Shown: positions 15,301 through 27,200, counted from the stretch's first letter. The stretch is 64,000 nt of DNA from Lineus longissimus (GCF_910592395.1 NC_088311.1:3722501-3786500), one strand, 5' to 3'. Made by a program: numbers and translations. The notes: generated by a model from the sequence alone, not told the origin.

Positions 15301-16095
15301 TGCAGGCCTTCAGGAAACTGCTCATCAAGTGAGTGGTGTTTTGGGTTACATTCCTTGCTATGGCTAAAAAATAGGGACACGCAACTGCCCGACCACATTA
15401 TGAGAGGTTTCATCGACCATCCTGGTTCACGTAAGAATCGTGATGACCACCTTCACTATAGAATATGCATCAGAATGATGTCAAAATATCAGACACTCAA
15501 AACAGTGCAACATCCTCGTTACGCCACGTAGCGATGGCCATAGGTTTGCTCGTTCCCTCTTAGGTAGAAGATTTAACTTCCTTTGTCTTTTCATATTTTC
15601 CAGGTTTGAAGAATCTGGTGGGAAGAGCATGAGAGATAAAAGCTTTGCTGAACTCGATGGCATATTGCAAACATACAAGGTGGGTCTTCAGAAAAACCAA
15701 ACTTCGAACAAATCGGCCCAATAATTTTGGCCCAAACGGACGTGGTCATTTACTTTGGAAAAAGCCTATAGTAAAGTCTTCAGGGATTTGCATGGTGGAG
15801 CTCTGGTTGCAACTGGACTCCTGGACTGGTTCCACAACTTTTGTTGTATAATACATCCTTCACCTTGACCATGACTGTACTTATAATATGCTCTCTTCAT
15901 TTTCAGATGTCTGGCTTCCCTCTCAACTCACCATTCACCGAAATCGAACCGATTGTTGATTCCGTGTTTGCTACAGGCGTCCATGAAAATGAGGCCAAGG
16001 AAGTTGAGTTTGCCTTAGCTGTGTACATCCATCCGTACCCGAATTCCATCCTGTCTGTCTGGGTTTATGTTGCATCCCTTACAAGGAAGAAATAG
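398..16095 (+). CDS. CC2D2A: CC2D2A, coiled-coil and C2 domain protein of the ciliary transition zone (3' part, N-terminus off the left edge)
   Basis: CC2D2A belongs to the MKS/B9 complex that gates the ciliary transition zone. I read 28 exons: 398-526, 802-944, 1183-1305, 1518-1727, 2169-2299, 2603-2743, 2981-3203, 3512-3711, 3912-4004, 4208-4292, 4521-4674, 4923-5067, 5361-5499, 5812-6036, 6291-6475, 6660-6870, 7516-7572, 9792-9901, 10308-10503, 10653-10844, 13189-13389, 13638-13727, 13934-14030, 14249-14403, 14717-14839, 15168-15328, 15604-15679, 15907-16095. Phases agree throughout, giving about 1,394 codons of a family usually near 1,600. Charged helical exons (2603-3203) precede the C2 domain, which runs over exons 6660-10503 and includes DLVRPYVEV and GPNPSWNED. 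The C-terminal transglutaminase-like region has [23 protein letters not shown] and [14 protein letters not shown]. The protein ends in [21 protein letters not shown] and a stop at 16095. Identification rests on family recall and is strong; individual splice junctions are inferred. Confidence 0.96.
7943..8002 (+). other. Candidate 60-bp cassette exon in the CC2D2A linker before the C2 core
   Basis: This lies in the 2.2-kb intron between exons 7516-7572 and 9792-9901. It is preceded by AG after a pyrimidine-containing stretch and followed by a GTGAGT donor. It is 60 bp, open in the required phase 0, and would add 20 residues to a linker that is variable in the family. Not needed to keep the frame, so it is either an alternative exon or chance. 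Confidence 0.22.
10996..11043 (+). other. Candidate 48-bp microexon in CC2D2A after the C2 domain
   Basis: The stretch follows a good acceptor (CACCATTGCAG) and is followed by GTAGCT. It is 48 bp, phase 0 on both sides, and encodes 16 residues ([16 protein letters not shown]). A similar 36-bp phase-0 open stretch bounded by CAG and GTAGAA lies at 11320-11355. Both sit in the 2.3-kb intron between exons 10653-10844 and 13189-13389, where the main transcript needs no extra sequence. Confidence 0.25.
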
Positions 16096-16870
16096 GTCCA
16101 CTGACTTCTCACAGACTGAATGGGTGTATTTTATCACTCCATTGGATATTCACTGGATATTTGACATAGCAAATCACCCTGCCCAGTGACACATTGGTCC
16201 TTCATACATTGTCAAACATTTCAGGACAAACTATATATAATACTAGTACACAACGGCAAAGGATCTGTTTATCCATCGGAAGTGTGTGGACATTTTAAGC
16301 CTTCTCGTTGACAGGTTTCCCTTGAGGAGTGATTGTTTTTGAAGGTTACTTTAGTTGTTTTCATATAACTTCATCTGTGATTCCGTCCAGGCATTAGGTC
16401 AATTTAGTCATAATTTATATCTTATTTTAGTGCATGAGGTAGTCGTAATGTTGAAGGCTGTAGTTGTTTCATGATGATTTTAGACTTAAAAATATTTAGT
16501 ATAAATCAAAGCTCTTTTATATGTCCAATAAGTTTAGAGATAAAGGGAAGTGAACCATTTAAACCTTATATCAGTTCTCTGTTGTCCACCTCCATTTAAT
16601 TAAGCACAGACATGAGTGTATTTCTGTCTCCCAGCCCTACAAGTCTGATGCAAGTTTAAATGTCTGTAAGCTATCTTTCTAGCTAGTAGTTTCAGCATAT
16701 TCCGATCCTATTTGTATAAACAACAATAGCAAAATTTATAAGACGTGTTGTTAGACATTTTTGATGATAGCCACAGTTTTTACAAAATTTATCAAGTTTG
16801 TAGGGGACGGGTTATCTGATAAGCCGGCTCATTAGGTAGAAAATAAATTTTTCTACATTTTTATAGAAGA
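16096..16870 (+). other. CC2D2A 3' untranslated region with polyadenylation signal
   Basis: After the stop codon the sequence is AT-rich and non-coding. The first good AATAAA is at 16842-16847 and is a plausible polyadenylation signal. No ORF or repeat is evident between the stop and this signal. Confidence 0.5.
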
Positions 16871-17166
16871 CACTTGTAATTTCTTTGTCATTTATGATGT
16901 TGTCGGATATCTCAGTGTCGGATGTTAGGTACTAGTCTATGATGGATGAAGAACTGCTGCTGGCCCCAGTAGATATCAATCCCACCTTTCAATACCCCAC
17001 GCAGATGACTCCCACAGCAATGGCTGATTCTTGACTAAAATGAACAATCCATTTCTCCACCGAACCATTGTCCTCCACCTATAAAAGTGGATGTGATAGT
17101 ATCAGTTCATACTTGAGAGATGTCCTGTGTCCATTTTGGACGTAATTACCTAAAGCTATGATAGAG

Positions 17167-18245
17167 GTGATGATCTGTGAGCGTCTTGGATGTGATCTCC
17201 GAATGATATGATTGATGTGATGATCTGTGTCCGTCTTGGATGTGATCCCGGAAAGATATGATTGATGTGATGATCTGTGTCCGTCTTGGATGTGATCCCG
17301 GAAAGATATGATTGATGTGATGAGCTGTGTCCGTCTTGGATGTGATCCCCGAAAGATATGATTGATGTGATGAGCTGTGTCCGTCTTGGATGTGATCCCC
17401 GAATGATATGATTGATGTGATGAGCTGTGTCCGTCTTGGATGTGATCCCTGAAAGATATGATTGATGTGATGATCGGTGTCCGTCTTGGATGTGATCCCC
17501 GAAAGATATGATTGATGTGATGATCTGTGTCCCGTCTTGGATGTGATCCCCGAAAGATATGATTGATGTGATGAGCTGGGTCCGTCTTGGATGTGATTCC
17601 CGAAAGATATGATTGATGTGATGAGCTGTGTCCGTCTTGGATGTGATCCCCGAAAGATATGATTGATGTGATGATCTGTGTCCGTCTTGGATGTGATCCC
17701 TGAAAGATATGATTGATGTGATGAGCTGTGTCCGTCTTGGATGTGATCCCCGAAAGATATGATTGATGTGATGAGCTGTGTCCGTCTTGGATGTGATCCC
17801 TGAAAGATATGATTGATGTGATAATTTGTGTCCGTCTTGGATGTGATCCCCGAAAGATATGATTGATGTGATGATCTGTGTCCGTCTTGGATGTGATCCC
17901 CGAAAGATATGATTGATGTGATAATTTGTGTCCGTCTTGGATGTGATCCCCGAAAGATATGATTGATGTGATGATCTGTGTCCGTCTTGGATGTGATCCC
18001 CGAAAGATATGATTGATGTGATGATCTGTGTCCGTCTTGGATGTGATCCCCGAATGATATGATTGATGTGATGATCTGTGTCCGTCTTGGATGTGATCCC
18101 CGAAAGATATGATTGATGTGATGATCTGTGTCCGTCTTGGATGTGATCCCTGAAAGATATGATTGATGTGATGAGCTGTGTCCGTCTTGGATGTGATCCC
18201 CGAAAGATATGATTGATGTGATGTCTTGTGTCCGTCTTCGATGTG
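17167..18245. repeat. 50-bp minisatellite, about 21-22 copies
   Basis: A 50-bp unit (core GTCCGTCTTGGATGTGAT then CCCCGAAAGATATGATTG) repeats head to tail with few substitutions; one unit near 17531 has an extra C. Variant positions recur (GATCTG, GAGCTG or AATTTG at the same place), which suggests local duplication of variant blocks. More degenerate relatives continue on the right to about 18440. The minus strand has no stop in the repeat in at least two frames, which gives overlapping ORFs of 368 and 400 codons; these look like a side effect of the repeat rather than genes. Confidence 0.95.
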
Positions 18246-19814
18246 ATTCCATGAAAATCTGTCAGATGGGATGTTCTACGTCCGTCCTTGACACGATTCC
18301 ATAAGTATTTGATGATCATATATGCTGCCCCGTGTCCAACTTTGAGTGTTACTCCCAAAAGAGAATGTGATGTCCCATGTCAGTCTTAGATGCGATTCCC
18401 TGAAAAGGATAGATGTGATATCCTTTGTCCTTCTTGAAATGGAAACCCAATAGACCCCATCCGCGACTCCGCCTAGACACCTAGCCCAGGGCTCACTGAT
18501 TGATCGCCCTCCCCCCCAAAAAAAATAATTTCATATTCGTCTACCACCTGAGGACACTGCCGAGATGACTGATCGATTGACTGATCATTTGATTATGTTG
18601 CACTCACCAAACATTGTCTTGGGGTGAATGATCCAAAGAGAACATCATGGTAATGAATTGCCTTTGCCGCCAATTATCCCGCAAACATTAGCTCATTCCA
18701 CTTGGTTGATATTTGTGTCCACTGTGTACTTCGTCCATTGTCCAAAGTCCATTGAGATGCGCCGTAATTCTAGATGTCGCATCCATAATGCATCGATGTT
18801 CAATGGTGCGTACAACAAGGGACTATAGATGCCAATATTATCATTATTGTGTTAAGATTTTTAATCGACCAATAATGGGGTTATAAACTCATTAAGTCCA
18901 TCAACAGACCTCTGGGTAGTTTGTTAATTTGATATCACCGGATATTGTTAGTCCCGATTTTAAGAGATCCTTCCATTCTGGTTGTAACTTTGTGAGTCTG
19001 GTTGTGACTTTGTGACAACAGGTGAGGAACGCGCGTGAAGGATCCGTCACTGTTCCACAGTGTTCTCCACTCAATTTTCTTTTGGTCAAGTCGTAAGTTT
19101 ACAATTTTGTGATGTTGAAGTTTTTCTCAATTGATGGTCTGGTGTTAGGAAACTTTTTGTGTGGTGGTCCAACTTATTTTAAATAGAAAAAAAACATCGG
19201 TCGGTTGGTGAATTTATTATTTTGGTAAAAACAAATTCGGCAGGTGAGAACACTATCCAATGCCATTCGGCAACCGTCGTGTGTCCTCATTTTTATGTCC
19301 GGAGATGGAATGAGCAGTACCAGAACGTGGACCACACGTCCCTCTTGTTCATTCGGAAACATTCGCGTGTCCTGATTCATGCTGGGAGTGGTTGTGAAGT
19401 TGTGATCATGCCGGGCAACTGTGGGCGGAGTGGGGGCGATTATACAACTGGTTGAAAACACGGGATGTGGCCAAACAGGTTTATGTCGTCAATGTCATCA
19501 CCATCTCCGAGAAGCGCGCTCTGAATGCAGATTTGTTTTGGGATCTCTCAAGGAGTCATAAGTGCAGTGCTGTCAGTTCATAAACTCTACTATTTCTTTG
19601 TCCATAGCTTGAAGTTTGTTCTTTTCTCCTGCACTGATTTCAATATTCACCTGCGGGGACTTGCCAGTCATCTTCGGATTGCTTTATATCGTGTATACAT
19701 GTACATCAATATAGGTCTTAGGTGAAGAAATTTAAAATGAATAATTCTCAAGGTTTCAACATTCTGACATTTTGATGATATCACAGTTGTGTTTTAACGA
19801 CGCTTCTAGCATGT
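18246..19814. other. Intergenic DNA between the minisatellite and the DEG/ENaC gene
   Basis: Degenerate minisatellite copies fade out by about 18440. The rest is AT-rich with only short ORFs (none above 95 codons and none with a recognisable domain). I see no gene here. Confidence 0.6.
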
Positions 19815-19955
19815 AACACTTATCACTATACAGTATATATCATCAATATTGTTCGATTCACATGTATCACTAAAGACTACAGTATAGTATCATCATTACT
19901 GTTCGATTTACTTGTATCACTAAAGAATCAATAATGTTCGATTTACAAAAATCAA
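19815..19955. repeat. Degenerate ~50-bp tandem repeat just upstream of the DEG/ENaC start
   Basis: Two and a half imperfect copies containing TATCATCAxTATTGTTCGAT, then TTACTTGTATCACTAAAGA and similar, end seven bases before the first ATG of the channel gene. They would fall in the 5' UTR or core promoter. Confidence 0.6.
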
Positions 19956-19961
19956 ACAAGG

Positions 19962-22900
19962 ATGAAACGTTCGAAAATGAGTGACGCAGTTGTCTTCAAT
20001 TCGGACTTCTCAAAAGGAGAAAAGGCGGGAGACCTCTTTTCTTATGAAAACGAAGCTTTTGATATGAAATCGACGGCTGATTTGGTGAATAGTGAAAAGC
20101 CCGCGATCGAAGCAGAGGAAGGGGGAGGAACCCTCGGAGTGCTAGTGGAGTATTCGGAGAGTACTAACTTTCACGGATTCCGCTACATATTTGCTGCCCC
20201 TACAATTTTCGGAAGGTAACTTTCTTTGATATCCTCATTACTTTACATCTTTGAATCTACAGAAAAAGACTGCGGTTGATTGCGACATTGCAATGGGTCA
20301 TAATCATTATTCTTGACCACCGGCCAGCAGTGGACTGGCGATATGCCAAATTACATCAATTGGAGTGTTACAACAGCTGCGCGGTTAAGCCCGCAGCACA
20401 CTAGCCACCAACTTTGGCAACAAGAACCTCTCGACGCCGAAGTTGGCGGCCAGTGGATCTCGGTCAGAGCACACCTGCCCAGAATCGGCGTCCAGTAGCG
20501 TCTTTTCCGCAACTTGAGGCTGCCATTCTCAAATCATGTGACATCAAGACGCATACTGATTGGCCATAGCCTCGCCGCCGACGCCAATTCAGGCGGCAAT
20601 CCGTAGCACACCTGGCTTCCTCTCGCGTTCAAACGCGGCGACACGCGTCAAAAATCAAACATGTTAGATATTTGGCGTTTAGTTGCGGCGAGTGGCGGCG
20701 CCGACGCCGTTCGTAGCAGACTAGGGATTTTTCAGGCGTTCAGGACTCTTGCGGCAAAAAACGCCAGTGAACGCCGAAGTTGGCGGCTAGTGTGCTGCGG
20801 GCTTCAGAAGCGATCTTATCCGGGCCTTAATCTCCGGTTGTGGTTTTGTCCTCATGAGACCAGTCTGTTTTCGTCGCACTGGAGTTCATGACTCTGGCCT
20901 ATTATTAAAGGAACGAAGATATACGTAATGAATATTGAGGGTTCTACAGCGGGAGTGCGAAAAATCATATGAAACCGCCTCCCTGCATTTTCGTTTCAAA
21001 TATTTTACAGAGTATGTTGGCTGCTGCTCTTTCTGACCGCCGTCGGAGGACTAATCTACCAAACCCTGGACCGGGTCAACCTCTACAGTAGCCGTCCAGT
21101 TAATGTGAACATTGATGTGAAGCGGGCTCCGTCGCTTCCTTTCCCGGCTGTTGTAATGTGCAACACCAACCAATATAGGTAACTTCGCTTCAACCACTTT
21201 TCTCAAGTTTATGATATACATGTAGTATTTCTGTCGTTTTGATTAATCAGAACCGTCCATCTATCTTCCGGCGCCGTCCTTGAAGAATGCTATGAACTGA
21301 GGAAGCCAAATGTGATGCCATCCTCCTGATAAGATTCGAGTAAAGTAATAATAGGGAGTTTTCGCAAATCCCCCGAAACACCTGGGCGAACGCCTGTCCC
21401 ATTATTCGACATCGTTATCAGCAGCGCGAACAATGGGATAAACGTTCGCGTTGGCGTTTCGGGGGCTTTGCGAAAACTCCCTATTAACAGAGTATCGATT
21501 CTGGACAATGTTTTTGCCCTAAAATGGTTGTCCGGCAAACAGGTAGGACTGGAGCACGGGTCGTAACTTTATAATGCCGAAATTTCCGAAAACAGCGTTT
21601 ACGAGGTTACTCTGCTGTCGAAGGAGCAGCTTGCCATTGACTACGCCGGGATTGCCGGATCTCTATGTTTCCGCTTCTGAGTGCTTCCTCTCTTTGTCTG
21701 GGATCGCTCAAAGACAAATTGACCTGTTTTTTCCCTGTTTCCCCCTTTATATACTGAAACATCATGGTCTCCCAAGCTGTGAGGGGAAACACTGAAATAT
21801 GGGAAACAACCACAGATGTTACAGTGGTCATCTATATATACTGAAACATCATGGTCTCCCAAGCTGTGAGGGGAACACTGAAATATGGGAAACAACCACA
21901 GATGTTACAGTTGTCATCTATCGTAAATAAGTATGATTTGAGACCAAAATTTTCGGTCTTGGCTCAATGCTATCATACGCTATCAGCCACAAGATAGCAT
22001 TTACGTTTCTGCGTCAGCTTAAGCGGAAAACATCTCTAATCCTCTCTGATAAATGAATTTGAAATTAGAAATTTTTCTGATTGACATATTAACATATTAG
22101 TAATTGTTTTAAACTAACTTTGTGCTTCAATTTACGTAATTGGATTACGAGAGTGGCATGCATCTTGATTGATTTTGCGGGCCTCACAATGATTCATCAT
22201 TCTAACGTTTTTTTCTGCAGGTTCATTCTCTTTGTGTGTAAACCTAACTCCTTGAATAATATATGTTGATTTATAATGTGTATTGTACAAATGAGTTTTT
22301 GATCGTAAGTAATCGCAGCTAAAAAAAGATGTTTAGGCTAATATGATTGAACGAGAGGTTATACATCTAAAACGTACGGTGGCTGCACCGCTTGCTATTG
22401 CACCCTAATCCTTAGCACCCCTTTTCTATGGCACCCTACGCTAAGGCACCATTATTCGAATGAAAAAAACTCCCAGCATCAACAGACCCTATTCTTCTAA
22501 GCATGTCATGTCAATCAAAATGAACAAATAAGATACCAAAATAAATATCTTTGACAATCTTTGCCTATTTTCACAAGAATGACTGAAGCTGAGAAGATGG
22601 GTGTATACAACGGCATTAAAGATTATTACAGCTCCCTGAAGAATGGGACGAACAACAAGGACAGATACAAGGTCGCCAGTATGGACTTCAGGAATCTGAC
22701 AATGGAACTAGGCCACCAGAAGGATGACTTCATATACGAGTACGTATGCGTACGTATGCGTGTGTACGAATTCAATGTTAACATGGCTGACTGACGGCCA
22801 CCTTTATATTTGCAGAAGTAGTGGCTGTGAATTAAAAATTCCAATGTTCTAAATTATCTCGCGGCATGTCTTGTGAGTTGCAGTGCATGCCTGTGATATT

Positions 22901-25900
22901 CGGTCCATATTTTCAATATTTGTATTGCTGGACAAAAAAATTCTGCTAAATACAAAATCCATCGAATATCGAAATCTCCAAATATACGTGACGTAGTCAA
23001 TATACCTTATAGAGTCAGCCGATAGTAATTACATTGTATCACTATCGCATTAAAATATGTTTTCTCTCTTAATTACTAGCTGCGTATGGGGCCCAGAGAA
23101 ATGTGGCCGGGAGAACTTCACTCGCGAAATCACTGATTTTGGCGTCTGTTTTACCTTCAACGATGGGAAGTCATCCTCAAGGCAACTGGACGTCCATACT
23201 AAAGGTGAATCATGACTAAGCCGAGTTGAGATTCCCATCTTCAAAAATGAGCATGCGGAGACTGTAGTACAGTAATTGCTCAAGCATATTCCAATGAAGA
23301 TTATTCAAAATTGATCACAGTGTAGTATAGAAAATATATATTCGGTTTTTGTTGTTTTTAACGTGGGAAAGTCAGGAATGTTTGAGATTTGATGGATGTG
23401 TAGGATTTGGAGACTAACGTTTTTGGTGAAGGAAATGGTTTTAGTGATTGATTTGGGAATTTCAGGATTGAGGTAATTTTTTTCCGCCTTTTGCGTAATC
23501 AGCGTTGCCTAAAGTAGCTGTTGGAGTGTTGAAAGTAGGATCGGCGACCGGAAAAATGGGTAATTATCATTTTTTGCAATTGATCAGCCGGCCGGGAGGA
23601 GGGGCCAACGCTGATAACGTATACTCTAAGATTTTACAGAAACTATTGAAGCGCCCTTGTCCGAAGTTACGAACATCATTTGTGTGTGCCTAATTCTTCA
23701 GGTGAGACCTTCGGCCTTAAAGTTATCCTGAACCTAGAGCAGTATGAATACATGGCAGGACCTAATGCGGCAGCCGGCATCAAGTTGTTGCTGTACAATC
23801 AGAGCGACTTCCCTCGCGTAAGAGATCTCGGCTTGGTGATCCCACCCGCTAGTAACACACTCATTGGCTTTAAAGTCAATACGGTGAGTGCATTGAAATT
23901 TACAAATTTGTTTGCTTGATTCTCGAATACGTTCAACAGGTTGAATATACAGGAAGGAAATTAATCTTTTTATACTCAACTGAGTGGACTTGTCAGTATA
24001 TGATACTGTTCACATCTGAGCTGTGGTTACTGTTAGTTTCACAGCTAGACGATCAGACTGGGAAAACCGGTTGATCCTATTTACGGATGCCAAGTTCCCT
24101 ACATATTTTTCATATTCCAATTACCATATGTCGCCATTATCTCATTTGAAGGTGACCAACGTCAAACCCCCTTACGGAAAATGCGGAGAAGTCCAATTGA
24201 AAAACTACCAGAAATACGCGGAATCATCCTGCGAGGTTGAATGCCTGACCAAACTGGCCGTTGACAAGTGTGGATGTCGTGGCATCTACATGTCTTGGAA
24301 TGCAACCGACCCGAACCCGCCAGCCTACTGTACCCTGGCACAGACAGAAGGATGTCTCAGCAATCTTACACGTAACTGTTCATCATTATACTTAATAAAA
24401 TCTTCTTTTCTATTCTCACTCTCAACGAAAGCACTCAAATATATTTACTATTTAGGTGAACGTAACGTACATTTGTTCCATCTCTACCACCAAACTGACA
24501 CAGCTATGACTGAACAATTGACTGTCCGCATTCACTTGACATCGCGGTCATCACCGGTTTTGAAAAGCATGTACAACTGATATGCAAATGCACGCGAGTA
24601 CAAAACTCCCTTTTACATTTTCAGACGGCAAACAGCCGGACTGTCACTGTCCAATTCCATGCCATGAAGCCACCTTCGTAAGTACAGTCTCTTACTCGGC
24701 CATCTCGGACTTCGAGGCGAGAAAGCAAGCCGTATACATCAATACCTACCAGCGGGGTATCGTCAAAAAGTTTCGCGCGGGAAGGGTGATCCGGGTGCGT
24801 CTAGATGACGAGAGTGTTGCAGAGGACAAACAGCAGATCAAGGAGTTGTACGCGGAGGCTCTGAAGATGAACGCGGCTTTAGGAGATTCGATTGGGAATA
24901 GGACGAAACCGGCCAACTCGACAGCAAATTCGACAAGCTCCATGAGGGTATTGGACAATGTTGAGAAAAAGGTCAACGACTTGATCTCATCCACCAAAGC
25001 CGAGGTCGACAAGGTCAAAGGTCAGGTCGAAGTTGAGGTGAACACGTTCAAGAACACCATAGACTATGTTGCCACTAGAAATATCATGTTCGACGTTCAG
25101 AACCTTCTCAGGCGTGAGGTCAAGATGTTGTACACGATTCTGGAAGAGTGTTTCAATTTTGCCTCCTCCTCCCCCTCGCTTCAAAATACTCGAACTACAT
25201 CCAAACCAGCTTACAATGAGCGTATGAGCACAATAAAAACGAGTTACATGGGCAAAATTGACGTTTTAGTTGACATTCTGAAGACAGTTTCTGCTCTGTA
25301 TACAGCTGTGGTCAATGAAAAATGGAATGGGACATGGAATGGTCAAAAGATGGAGCTACCAGAAGCTATAATGCTGCAGTATGGAAATAAAACGTTGAAC
25401 TTAATGACTGATTTCCAAGATTCTGTGACAGGTTTACGTGAGAAGTTAAAATCTCTGGAAACTTGCCTTCCAGGGATCCCTATCCCTGATCAGGGTGTCT
25501 TAAATGCCGACAGTATAAAACACGAGACAACGCGTTGTAAGGATCAAGCAAACATCGTGTCAACATACATCATGAAGAACACATCACAGGAATCTAAAAC
25601 GTTTTTGAATATTCTCGAAGAACCACACAACCGCCTTGAAAAGGAGTCCGCCAAATTGGACCGCCTCTTCAGTGACCTTGAAACAGCTTCACGCATCATG
25701 AACTCAAGTATAAACAAGCTCCGCGAAATAAACAATAAGCCGGATCAAGAGTTACCCAACATGGCAAAACTTATTCGGAACGCGTCTGATCTCAACGACC
25801 TGATACCAAAATGGCGCGAGCTGTCCAAGAAGCAGCTTGCCATTGACTACGCCGGGAATGCCGCCTATCTAGCTCTTGAGAAAGCAGTGCTGGAGAAGAA

Positions 25901-27200
25901 GGACTTTATGGGAAATTTCGAACTGACGATGAACTACATGCGTGATGTCAAGTCTAAGGCTAATGACGTTCTGAATGCACTCATCGCCTCACAGAAGTCA
26001 CGGAAAGACAACGACAACAGTACTACGCCTTTGAGGGATTTTATCGGCAAGATGCCCTCCTACATCCAGGAGGTAAAGGATCTCAAGCAAAAGGTGGATG
26101 TCATCGTCTTCACCCTAGAGTATAGACGGTTTATCGAGAATTTGGAAGCCTTTAGGAAGTCGTTGCAAGTGAATAAAGAGTTTTACAAGTACGTATACAT
26201 GAACCTTATCCTTGACCACCTATTTTGTTTGCATCTGATCAAGATATTCCCCAAACTTGAAGGAAGTAAAAGACAACGAAGTTTAGGATGGCATACCTTA
26301 AGTCCTTTTTTATGTTCGTATTTGGATTTAAGCGGAAATTAATATTATCAGACATTTTGATTGAAAGTTGCACGGTAAAGTACTGGTCGATCATCAAATG
26401 TACACTAGTTGATGCACAACAGAAGCATATCAGCTTATATGTACATTGTATAAGTGGATTGGACACACTTGACCAACAACTGTCTATAAACAATGTACTA
26501 TAATGATGACCCATGACGTTGAGACTTTAGGTTTGAATGTTTTCTATGTTTAGGGAAAACTTCCTGACCGTCTCAATCTACTTTCAAGTCCTGCAGCGCC
26601 AAGGGGTGACCCAGCAAGTGGGGTATACCTGGTTTGGCCTTCTTTGTAAGTAGCTGTCATGACTGATGTTGGTGTAAGGTCTAGCCGTAGATCATTATCG
26701 CCAGAGTCTCGTTGCATGCCTCATAATCTTGCCCACGGGGGGGGGGGGGGGTGGGGGGGGGGGGGGTTGCGCAGTAGCGTTTGGACGCCTACCCTGCTCT
26801 CGAAGTGCAAGTTCCTCTCGGGTGTTGCATTTAACGGCCTTTACCTTAATTGAAGGTGATGTTGATGGACTTGCTAGCTTTTTGATCTTGATTATTGAAC
26901 TGGGCCTGCAGGCTTTGGTTAGCAGTCTGCAACGGTCTCGATGTACATTGCATGTGGTGTTTGAGAAAATGCTGGTTTATTCATTGCAAGCTCGTTTATT
27001 TCGATCGTCAACCTGGGTTTGCAGTAACTGTCTTGACTTCCATTGCAGGTGATGTTGGTGGAACTGCTGGATTGTTTATCGGGGCTTCGCTCCTGTCGAT
27101 CATCGAGCTGCTCTATTTCGTCACTTCCAAGGGTGTCTCTGCTTGTATTGGATCTTGCACGAAGAAGAAGGCTGTGGAACCCGAAGCAACGAAAGCCTGA
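19962..27200 (+). CDS. DEG/ENaC-family sodium channel subunit with a giant extracellular insertion
   Basis: Amiloride-sensitive-type cation channel subunit: two membrane helices and a large extracellular domain, working as a trimer. Nine exons join in phase to 972 residues: 19962-20215, 21011-21178, 22578-22739, 23080-23204, 23702-23883, 24152-24371, 24625-26188, 26554-26645, 27049-27200. The N-terminal gating His-Gly is in NFHGFRY (~residue 70). TM1 starts exon 2 (WLLLFLTAVGGLIYQ), followed by the post-TM1 FPAVVMCN. Cysteine-rich motifs are CVWGPEKCG, PPYGKCG, VDKCGCRG and CHCPIPC. TM2 with the G-x-S selectivity filter is GLFIGASLLSIIE. Between the SYSAISDF segment and ENFLTVSIYFQVL lie about 480 extra residues, all in exon 7; known subunits have roughly 30 there, and usual length is 500-700. 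The start could also be M6 (19977). The acceptor of exon 6 (24152) is the least certain junction. Confidence 0.92.
20387..20804. mobile_element. Foldback (MITE-like) element in DEG/ENaC intron 1
   Basis: The left end AAGCCCGCAGCACACTAGCC is matched by its reverse complement at the right end (to 20804), and the similarity continues inward through a CCAACTTxGGC stretch. The interior is rich in GGCG/GCCG repeats, some of them inverted. There is no coding capacity. A target-site duplication is not obvious. Confidence 0.7.
21350..21486. mobile_element. MITE with TA target site, copy 1 (DEG/ENaC intron 2)
   Basis: Terminal inverted repeats start GGGAGTTTTCGCAAA and continue through CCCCCGAAAC; both ends abut TA, and the 137-bp element folds almost fully. 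A diverged second copy is at 58166-58288. TA flanks and size suggest a non-autonomous Tc1/mariner-type element. Confidence 0.75.
21625..21651 (+). pseudogene. Short duplicated piece of DEG/ENaC exon 7 in intron 2
   Basis: These 27 bases are identical to 25831-25857 inside exon 7 (encoding KQLAIDYAG), and flanking bases (CTGTC before, TGCCG after) also match, extending similarity to about 44 bp. It is in the same orientation about 4.2 kb upstream of the parent. Beyond that the copy loses similarity, so it looks like a remnant of an internal duplication. Confidence 0.7.
21690..21925. repeat. Dispersed repeat containing an ~86-bp tandem duplication
   Basis: Two nearly identical ~86-bp copies (ATACTGAAACATCATGGTCT to CAGATGTTACAG) lie side by side at about 21750-21922. 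A third related copy, with the same upstream context (GATCGCTCAAA, then AATTGACxxGTTTTT), occurs at 37440-37575 in another intergenic region, so this is a dispersed family. Confidence 0.75.
26737..26766 (+). repeat. Poly-G run (G15-T-G14) in DEG/ENaC intron 8
   Basis: Fifteen Gs, one T, then fourteen Gs. It lies in the intron between the last extracellular exon and the TM2 exon and could form G-quadruplexes. Other G runs occur at 43538-43546 and 46897-46913. Run length is also where assemblies are least reliable. Confidence 0.85.

Noticed and set aside
17167-18245. CRISPR-like array
   Set aside because: The units are contiguous with no unique spacers and the genome is clearly eukaryotic.
17146-18358. 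Minus-strand ORFs of 368 and 400 codons
   Set aside because: They are two frames of the same 50-bp minisatellite with no start context, signal or domain; treated as repeat, not genes.
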